Assembly: GCA_963717445.1 (NCBI GenBank)
Contig: OY970334.1
Span: 310,001-374,000 of the forward strand
Direction: 5' to 3'
Source: JAGVPT01 sp963717445
Lineage (GTDB): Bacteria > Bacteroidota > Ignavibacteria > UBA10030 > UBA8401
DNA length: 64,000 bases
The notes beneath the pieces were generated by a model. The model had not been told where the DNA came from. It searched no databases and was given only the letters and a program-made list of their open reading frames with translations. A program made the position numbers and the translations under genes. Below, piece after piece: positions 52,526 to 58,115 of the stretch (positions are counted from its first letter, which is position 1; each line of letters begins with the position of its first letter).

Positions 52526-52560
52526 CTTTCGGGTATAAGATAAAAATAACCCGAAAGGAA
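52526..52560 (+). promoter_or_regulatory. Hairpin overlapping the ribosome site of the C39-like gene
   Basis: CTTTCGGGT (52526-52534) pairs with ACCCGAAAG (52549-52557), 9 bp with a 14-nt loop. The Shine-Dalgarno AAAGGAA (52554-52560) is partly in the stem, so translation from the ATG at 52566 may be controlled by its opening. Confidence 0.5.
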
Positions 52561-52565
52561 CAATC

Positions 52566-53051
52566 ATGCATTTACAAACGGCGGTCGATTTGGTGGCAAC
52601 AGCTGCAGCCCGCCTTGAAGAATCCGCTTATCCAAACGCCGTAATCCTTCCTAACTTTCCTCGCTCAATACAGCTCGAAGGATATTCGTGCGGTGCTAAG
52701 TCCGTCTACACCATACTCCGCTACTACAGTAATCGTTGCACTCCTCTGTCGGTCGAGCGCGAACTGCATACCACGTATGAAGGAACTTCGATCAGCAACA
52801 TCAAAAGTGTGCTCAAGCGGCACGGGCTGAAATACCGGAAGATCAAGAATCTGAATAGTGCAATAGACAAAGGTCGTCCCGTATTAATCTCTACTCACAA
52901 ATGGTGGCATTACTCGGTCCTATACGGGTTTTCGGTATCGCACTATTTCGTAATGAATCCTTCGTTAGGCGAAATGGGCAGCCTAAGCTGCGCAGTCGGG
53001 GTGAAGAAATTCAAGCAGGTGTATGATGGATGGGCTTTAGAAGTGCGTTGA
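52566..53051 (+). CDS. Peptidase C39-like protein (complete copy)
   Basis: A 161-residue stand-alone papain-like domain. Catalytic Cys in 'EGYSCGAKSVYTILRYY' (residue about 42), His in 'STHKWWHYSVLYGFS' and Asn/Asp in 'YFVMNPSLGEMG'. C39-like domains process bacteriocin leaders when fused to ABC transporters, but free forms such as this act in peptide or natural-product processing. No transporter or precursor peptide gene was found beside it. No signal peptide. A decapitated paralogue lies at 41124-41393. It begins after a ribosome-site hairpin and ends before a terminator-like stem (53084-53119). Confidence 0.78.
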   Translation: MHLQTAVDLVATAAARLEESAYPNAVILPNFPRSIQLEGYSCGAKSVYTILRYYSNRCTPLSVERELHTTYEGTSISNIKSVLKRHGLKYRKIKNLNSAIDKGRPVLISTHKWWHYSVLYGFSVSHYFVMNPSLGEMGSLSCAVGVKKFKQVYDGWALEVR

Positions 53052-53083
53052 CATTTTCCCTCGTTTAACGCTAACTCACAAAG

Positions 53084-53119
53084 GCGAGCAACGGCCTTTT
53101 AATGTGGACTGTTGCTCGC
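53084..53119 (+). terminator. Hairpin after the C39-like gene
   Basis: GCGAGCAAC/GTTGCTCGC perfect stem with an 18-nt loop; the following tract is A-rich and not T-rich, so it may be a weak terminator or processing site. Confidence 0.5.
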
Positions 53120-53255
53120 AAATAAAATCTCTCCGAAGGTAGCGCCGACTGAGTAATTTCTATTGATGCTATGTTCCAATATGCCGATATTGATGGACGT
53201 AGAGACATAAATCTTCTCCCTATGAGCTAATAATGATTCTAAGATCGGAGAACAC

Positions 53256-54773
53256 ATGAGTTGCCGCAATCTCAGTTTATTATACGTTTGTTTTTGTCTC
53301 GTTTCTTCCGCCTCGGCAAATTCCGGAATTCAGCTTGCTACATCGATTTCATCGGATATGAAATTAATTGTCGTTATCGATCATACGGTGCATTTTCAAT
53401 TCGGATGCCTGTATCCGTTGACATATCAGATCGATATTCCACCTGGATCCAGCAGTTTAAAAGCTTTCGAGGAACATCAACTCTCGAACACAGCGTGGGT
53501 GCAATTGGCAGAAAAGACATCGGTGGATACATTTAATGCGATCGAGGCAGTGCGATTTGACTATGTGAACAATCGCGCATATGCGTCAGCAGCATTTTCT
53601 GGCGTGAGTGATTCTCTCATTCTCAAAATTGTTGATGCATCAAACAATCCAGTCTCCATATCGTATGAGGGGATCAGCAGATATTATGACAATCGCAAAG
53701 CTGTAGTCACAACGACATTTGACGATTGGCAAGATTGGATGTCGATTGAAGGTCTTCCAATTATTCACTTGTTTCGATCGCATGGTCTTTATCTTACGGG
53801 GGGAGTTATTACTTCGTATACGTCCGATACGACGTGGACAAGAATCCAAGCCGAGCTTGATTCAGGATTTGTAGAGGTTGCTTCACACAGCCGTAACCAT
53901 ATTCCAACGCCCTATGATACTACGATTGATAGAGTGCAGTATACTTCCGTAAGTGAGATCGGTGGGTCAGCTCAAGATATTAAAACAGCACTCAATTTTC
54001 CCCCACTATTTTCTTTGAATGGGACTAAATATGTTTATACATGGATCGCTCCTTATGGAGATTATGATTCTGTGGTAGACACGCTCATGGGAGTTTACGG
54101 CTATCTTGATGCTCGTTTATATGATAATCTTGATACAACATCACCTCGCGAGTATGTATATGGTGATTCAACCTTACAGTCATGGGATAGCATTAACAAT
54201 CACTTTATACCTTTTCTTCCTACAGTGGAGCTCGGAGCGCCGTCTTGGGGTGGAGGCGACACAAGTTTGAGTTCTTTGAACGGACTCTTCGATGCAATCC
54301 TGGCCAAAGGAGATGTCTACCACATGATGTGGCACCCGCAAGTCCTGTATACCGATGTCAACAAGAGTTACCTTGTTGGTCATCTGAATTATATCAGCGG
54401 CCGCACAAATGTCTGGTATGTGAACCTGGGTCATTTGTATCTTTATCATCTGCTCCAATCCGGGGTTACGAACGGCGTGACCTTGGTGGCGGCACCCCAC
54501 AGCGAACCGAATAGTTTTGAGCTTATGCAAAACTATCCCGAACCGTTTAACCCGTCAACAGCGATTTCTTTCGTTCTTCCAACGCGATCATCTGTCTCGT
54601 TGAAGATCTATGATATGTTGGGAAGAGAAGTATCGATTGTTGTTTCAGGAGAATTGCCGGCGGGACATTACAGTCGACAATGGAATGCATCGGCCTTCGC
54701 AAGTGGAGTTTACTTTTATCGACTGCAGGCTGGTAGTTTTGTGCAGACAAAGAAGTTGGTAGTCGTTAAGTAA
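53256..54773 (+). CDS. Secreted polysaccharide deacetylase-like protein with T9SS tail
   Basis: A 505-residue exported protein. Signal peptide 'SLLYVCFCLVSSASA'; an N-terminal beta domain (to about 145); a NodB-type deacetylase domain with the metal/catalytic Asp pair in 'VVTTTFDDWQDW', the H-x3-H metal site in 'EVASHSRNHIPTP', and 'YTWIAPYGDYD'; a later His in 'HMMWHPQV'; then the sorting tail 'MQNYPEPFNPSTAISF ... GVYFYRLQAGSFVQTKKLVVVK'. It should deacetylate a surface or external polysaccharide; the substrate is unknown. Single gene with a strong terminator. Confidence 0.87.
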   Translation: MSCRNLSLLYVCFCLVSSASANSGIQLATSISSDMKLIVVIDHTVHFQFGCLYPLTYQIDIPPGSSSLKAFEEHQLSNTAWVQLAEKTSVDTFNAIEAVRFDYVNNRAYASAAFSGVSDSLILKIVDASNNPVSISYEGISRYYDNRKAVVTTTFDDWQDWMSIEGLPIIHLFRSHGLYLTGGVITSYTSDTTWTRIQAELDSGFVEVASHSRNHIPTPYDTTIDRVQYTSVSEIGGSAQDIKTALNFPPLFSLNGTKYVYTWIAPYGDYDSVVDTLMGVYGYLDARLYDNLDTTSPREYVYGDSTLQSWDSINNHFIPFLPTVELGAPSWGGGDTSLSSLNGLFDAILAKGDVYHMMWHPQVLYTDVNKSYLVGHLNYISGRTNVWYVNLGHLYLYHLLQSGVTNGVTLVAAPHSEPNSFELMQNYPEPFNPSTAISFVLPTRSSVSLKIYDMLGREVSIVVSGELPAGHYSRQWNASAFASGVYFYRLQAGSFVQTKKLVVVK

Positions 54774-54826
54774 CTGCAACTGGTTTCGTTATAAGAAGTT
54801 GGATATTTGTCTCCCAAATTAACAGC

Positions 54827-54857
54827 AACGGCCCGTGTATTTTTGGGCCGTTTTTTT
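54827..54857 (+). terminator. Terminator after the deacetylase gene
   Basis: AACGGCCC/GGGCCGTT stem, 10-nt loop, seven T. Confidence 0.9.
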
Positions 54858-54918
54858 ATTGGCATACTGAACGAGTTAGGATTTAAAAATTCACGTTCCA
54901 GATCGTTTCTTCGCGCTG

Positions 54919-55090
54919 AGCCATCTCGAAGCTCCGCGGAGAGATGGCTGCAGAAGGTCTATATAGTATCATTAAGGTCCAAAAAACTGTTTTTGATACC
55001 GTCGTTGTTAGTGTTTATGATCTTGTTGCTCCACTTAGTACGAGAATTTGCTCCAGTTACTAGTAGGGATTGCTCTAGTTGGTACGAGAT
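54919..55090 (-). promoter_or_regulatory. Iteron-type promoter module, right copy
   Basis: Hairpin AGCCATCTC/GAGATGGCT with a 13-nt loop (54919-54949), then after 12 nt the block TATAGTATCATTAAGGTCC (54962-54980), a spacer, and three iterons at 55027, 55049 and 55071 (TGCTCCACTTAGTACGAG and variants). Parts, order and spacing equal those of the left copy, while the hairpin stem sequence differs but still pairs. On the minus strand no gene follows it, only the deacetylase terminator region. Confidence 0.6.
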
Positions 55091-55164
55091 ATTCTCACCT
55101 CAAACTTTCAAAGATCGGCTGATCCGCTTACCGGCAGGCTGATAGTTATTGCCTCTCTTCGTGT

Positions 55165-56202
55165 TCAATTCAGAGAAATTGAAATCCGGTCTACCACTCC
55201 ATGCAATTCACTTCCAGCCAGATGCGAATATATTTGACCGGTCTTTACGTCCGCATGTCCCAAAAGTTCTTTTATAGCATAGATCGAAACACCGTCTTGA
55301 ACCATCCAACTTGCAAACGTGTGCCTGAGCGAATGGAAGTGTAATCTGTCCTCTTGGAAGCGGCACTCATAGACATAGTATTTGAATTTATGAGAGAGCC
55401 ATGTATTCAAGATCTTCTTGCCGTTTAATGTGAACACGTAGTCATCCAATCGCTTCAACGCGTCCATTTGGACCTTCTGTTGCAAGAGATACATAACAGT
55501 GCCATTGAGCGGAATGTCTCTCCTCTTTCCGTGCTTGGTCTTAAACGTTGCGCTACTTTGGACGGCTATGAGCTTTCGTCTGAGATCAACATCGCGCCAT
55601 CGCAGATTTGTTATTTCACTAAGTCGCATCCCGGTCAACGTCGCAAATATGACAACTTCCTTCAACCAACTTTCTTTGATAATGTTGATGAGCTTCTGAA
55701 AGTCTTCTCTCGCGAAGAATATGGGAGCCTGTTGAGGCACAGAACAGAAGCGAACACAAGTAAAGGGATTTTCTTTTAGGTATTTCCATCGGATAGCATA
55801 GTTAAAGGCGCTCTTGAGTGCGATCAGACGCGTGTTGACTGTTATCGGTTTGACCTTCTTAAGCCGTTCCGATTTGTAGATATCCACATCTCGCTTATTG
55901 ATTGAAAGTAGTGGAACGTCACCAAGGATACCCACAAGGCTATCGAACGCCTGTCGATAGATTTTCACTGTATCCCGAGTGTAGAGAACCTCAATGTGAG
56001 AGATGAGTTCCTGCTTGAACTGCGTAAGCTTGATGTACGTCTTTATTCGTGGCTCTGATTGCTTGAAGTCTTGCAAGAATCTAAAAGCATCGGCCTTTAG
56101 CCTGCAACGGGTAGAAACTTTCTGCCGGTTGCCACATTCATCTTTGAACCAGAGATAATAGACACCTGAAGGGGACTTGGAGAGAAACATCGGGGGCCTC
56201 AT
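55165..56202 (-). CDS. Tyrosine-type site-specific integrase
   Basis: A 345-residue phage-type integrase. The N-terminal arm and SAM-like core-binding domain (to about 160) precede the catalytic domain with all active residues: Arg in 'ATLTGMRLSEITNLRW', Lys in 'TFKTKHGKRRDIPL', HxxR in 'LHFHSLRHTFASW', His/Trp position in 'LLGHADVKTGQIYSHL' with the nucleophile Tyr. It lacks the extra helix of integron IntI enzymes, so it is the island's integrase and not a cassette integrase. It lies 76 bp inside the right att site, 3' end of the tRNA pointing to it, the usual position. The start at 56202 follows a GCCTC/GAGGC hairpin and the 18-bp repeat. Confidence 0.93.
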   Translation of the reverse strand: MRPPMFLSKSPSGVYYLWFKDECGNRQKVSTRCRLKADAFRFLQDFKQSEPRIKTYIKLTQFKQELISHIEVLYTRDTVKIYRQAFDSLVGILGDVPLLSINKRDVDIYKSERLKKVKPITVNTRLIALKSAFNYAIRWKYLKENPFTCVRFCSVPQQAPIFFAREDFQKLINIIKESWLKEVVIFATLTGMRLSEITNLRWRDVDLRRKLIAVQSSATFKTKHGKRRDIPLNGTVMYLLQQKVQMDALKRLDDYVFTLNGKKILNTWLSHKFKYYVYECRFQEDRLHFHSLRHTFASWMVQDGVSIYAIKELLGHADVKTGQIYSHLAGSELHGVVDRISISLN

Positions 56203-56215
56203 TCCTGAGGCAACT

Positions 56216-56233
56216 GGTAACTACTTATGTAAC
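56216..56233 (+). repeat. Right copy of 18-bp integrase-arm-like repeat
   Basis: GGTAACTACTTATGTAAC, identical to 30787-30804, 46 bp from the right att repeat and between it and the integrase start. It may also lie in the integrase promoter, giving autoregulation. Confidence 0.6.
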
Positions 56234-56270
56234 TACCGCTCCCCCTGTGGTATTAAAACTGCAGATTTGC

Positions 56271-56346
56271 GCCCGAATTCGCGCAGACTCGAACTGCGAT
56301 CAGAAGTTTAGGAAACTCCCGTTCTATCCTGTTGAACTACAAGGGC
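56271..56346 (-). pseudogene. Damaged tRNA-Arg (CCU) copy at right island border
   Basis: Same 5' acceptor, D, anticodon and T arms as the left tRNA, but the 3' acceptor strand reads CGA-ATTC-GGGC where the left has CGAGGGC. The 4-nt insertion breaks the acceptor stem, so it is probably not functional. Its 5' flank is the chromosomal side: it begins 15 bp after the stop of the cNMP/DUF1003 gene on the same strand. Confidence 0.8.
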
Positions 56347-56347
56347 G
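56279..56347. repeat. Right attachment site, 69-bp direct repeat
   Basis: Identical to 30648-30716. Marks the right end of the island, next to the integrase. Confidence 0.9.
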
Positions 56348-56361
56348 ATGGACGGATAGGT

Positions 56362-57267
56362 TTACTGGATTTTAGTCAGTGGTCGACTAGGGGAGATTTT
56401 GCGTATCTCTTCCAGTTGATGGCGAATGTATGAGAGTTCCTTTTTAAGAATTTCTTCCATCGTCTCGAATTCAAGCGCCCGCATTTCATCCGTCTTGACA
56501 TGCAGTTGTTGCAGCATCAATTCCGATTTTAAGCTGACCTGGTAATCAAGGTCCGCTTTCAGACGATCCTGCTTCTGTGCGCGATTCTGGCTCATCATAA
56601 TCAATGGAGCCTGAAGAGAAGCGACCACAGCGAGAACAAGGTTGAGAAAAACGAATGGATACTCGTCGAATGGTTTGAATATCCATTGCACCACGTTCAA
56701 CAGAATCCAAATAAGAAGCCCCACAAAAAAATAGATCACAAAAGTCCAGCTTCCGACGAAATCGGCGACTTTGTCGGAAAGCCTGTCTCCAAAACTTAAT
56801 TGTTCCTCCATCTCGACATTGACGTTCTTGGAGGCGAGTGATGTCACAAGATCATTCGTCGCCCGGAGCCGTTTCCCCATTTCACTGATCATCGAAATCG
56901 CGACGGTCGGGCGCCCCGTTACGAATTGAATGAAGTGATCGCGCATCATTTCGAGAAGCCGGCTGTCGCTGGTTGCCGTTGCTTTTGCGGTCCTCGGCAA
57001 ACCGTCGACGAGAGAAAGCTCGCCGAAGAACTCTCCCTGGCTCAAAAGAGAAACACGAATATCTTTGCGCTCCAACTCATCGGGGACAGAAATCTCTATC
57101 GCGCCCTCTTCGATGATGTACATCGAAGACCCGCTGTCTCCTTTCCGAAACAAAATTTCGTTCTGCTTAAGCTCGAGCGGATGCCAAAGAGTACACAGCA
57201 CTTCGAGGTCCGATGAAGAAAGCTTTTCGAAGATTGGAATCTTAGCGAGAAACTCTTGAGAAATCAT
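56362..57267 (-). CDS. Cyclic nucleotide-binding domain plus DUF1003 membrane protein
   Basis: A 301-residue protein. Residues 1-125 are a cNMP-binding domain ('EILFRKGDSGSSMYIIEEGAIEI', phosphate-binding 'GEFFGELSLVDGLPRTAKATA'). Residues about 160-225 form the DUF1003 unit with two helices ('TFVIYFFVGLLIWILLNVVQW', 'FVFLNLVLAVVASLQAPLIMMSQNRAQ'), followed by a cytoplasmic coiled coil. It looks like a membrane sensor that reads a cyclic nucleotide; the output is unknown. It was probably the gene upstream of the original tRNA-Arg. TatA follows the other way: tatA ends 54 bp upstream of its start on the same strand. Confidence 0.88.
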   Translation of the reverse strand: MISQEFLAKIPIFEKLSSSDLEVLCTLWHPLELKQNEILFRKGDSGSSMYIIEEGAIEISVPDELERKDIRVSLLSQGEFFGELSLVDGLPRTAKATATSDSRLLEMMRDHFIQFVTGRPTVAISMISEMGKRLRATNDLVTSLASKNVNVEMEEQLSFGDRLSDKVADFVGSWTFVIYFFVGLLIWILLNVVQWIFKPFDEYPFVFLNLVLAVVASLQAPLIMMSQNRAQKQDRLKADLDYQVSLKSELMLQQLHVKTDEMRALEFETMEEILKKELSYIRHQLEEIRKISPSRPLTKIQ

Positions 57268-57321
57268 AGGTACGAGTATCGTTGTTGTGCCTTCTGCCTA
57301 TCGAGGTCAGAAACGGAAAAT

Positions 57322-57666
57322 TTATGCCGCGAGTTTATTGCCGCATTCTTTGCAAAATTTGCTTCCCAGGGGGTTCATCGTCTGGCATTTGGTGCAGGTC
57401 ATACCCACAAGGGACTTCCCGCACGTAGGGCAAAATTTAGCATCTTCAATGATCGGAGCGCTGCAGAAAGGGCAATTCGATTTCTGCGCGGGGAGGGCTT
57501 TAGATTCTTCAACTGCAATGTCCTCCTGAATATCCCGGCTTGCCTTCCTAAACTCCCGTATTCCTTTTCCAAATCCTTGGGCAATTTCTGGAATTTTTTT
57601 TGCTCCAAAGAAAACCACAATGACAAGAAGAATCAGTATTAATTCCGGTGCACCAAGATTTCCCAT
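57322..57666 (-). CDS. TatA/E twin-arginine translocase subunit fused to two zinc ribbons
   Basis: A 114-residue protein. Residues 1-50 are TatA: short N-terminus, one helix ('PELILILLVIVVFFGAKKIPE'), the FG hinge, and the amphipathic helix 'IAQGFGKGIREFRKASRDI'. After an acidic linker come two zinc ribbons: CPFC...CPTC (about 65-82) and CTKC...CKEC (about 91-108). Ordinary TatA tails are short, charged and not metal-binding. The ribbons would lie in the cytoplasm and could bind a substrate, TatC partner or DNA/RNA. No tatC gene is in the window. Confidence 0.88.
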   Translation of the reverse strand: MGNLGAPELILILLVIVVFFGAKKIPEIAQGFGKGIREFRKASRDIQEDIAVEESKALPAQKSNCPFCSAPIIEDAKFCPTCGKSLVGMTCTKCQTMNPLGSKFCKECGNKLAA

Positions 57667-58115
57667 GTATTTTTTGTCCTTTCTATAGATGAGGATTCCG
57701 TATCCGATTTTATATGCACAATCTTTTTTCGCATCTCGACTAATCTACTCTTTCAAGAAAAAAATGTCAACGATATCAACGGAAGTTACAAACTTACATT
57801 TTCCAAATCGCCCACCCTTCGAAAATCGAAAGCTCATGCAGGGCTATAGTCTTCAATAATCGCTCAATGTAAAGCTCCCGAGTCGACCGTGAGCCGCATT
57901 CGGTCTTCCAAAATTTTGATTGGATCAATATACGTAAAATCAAGTCATTACTCAACGGCAAATCGATGCTCATCCCCGGATAACGACATACTCCTCACAA
58001 GAGGGCAAACAGAGTTGATTGGGAATGTCCTTCGGATACATTCAACACTTTTCAGCCATAATAGGCAATTCGATGTTGAATTCGACCAAATAATCTCATA
58101 TACTATAGAGTTTTG
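57667..58115. other. Non-coding gap between divergent genes
   Basis: About 450 bp between tatA and the DUF2723 gene. A 75-codon frame at 57889-58116 has no ribosome site or family resemblance. Nothing else recognised. Confidence 0.4.

Larger units (their letters stand above)
30648..56347. mobile_element. Genomic island of about 25.7 kb in tRNA-Arg(CCU)
   Basis: Bounded by 69-bp direct repeats of tRNA-Arg(CCU), with a tyrosine integrase gene (55165-56202) right next to the right border. An 18-bp repeat lies inside both ends (30787-30804 and 56216-56233). The interior has long non-coding gaps, two IS elements, many secreted-protein genes with T9SS tails, degenerate attC-like sites, and split or decayed genes, unlike the compact housekeeping DNA on both sides. 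No replication, conjugation or phage structural genes are seen, so it may be an integrative element that lost such genes or is mobilised in trans. Confidence 0.88.

Noticed and set aside
55165..56202. Integrase as an integron IntI that would explain the attC-like sites
   Set aside because: The catalytic domain lacks the extra IntI helix region, and the gene sits in tRNA-island position, so it is called a tRNA-type integrase.
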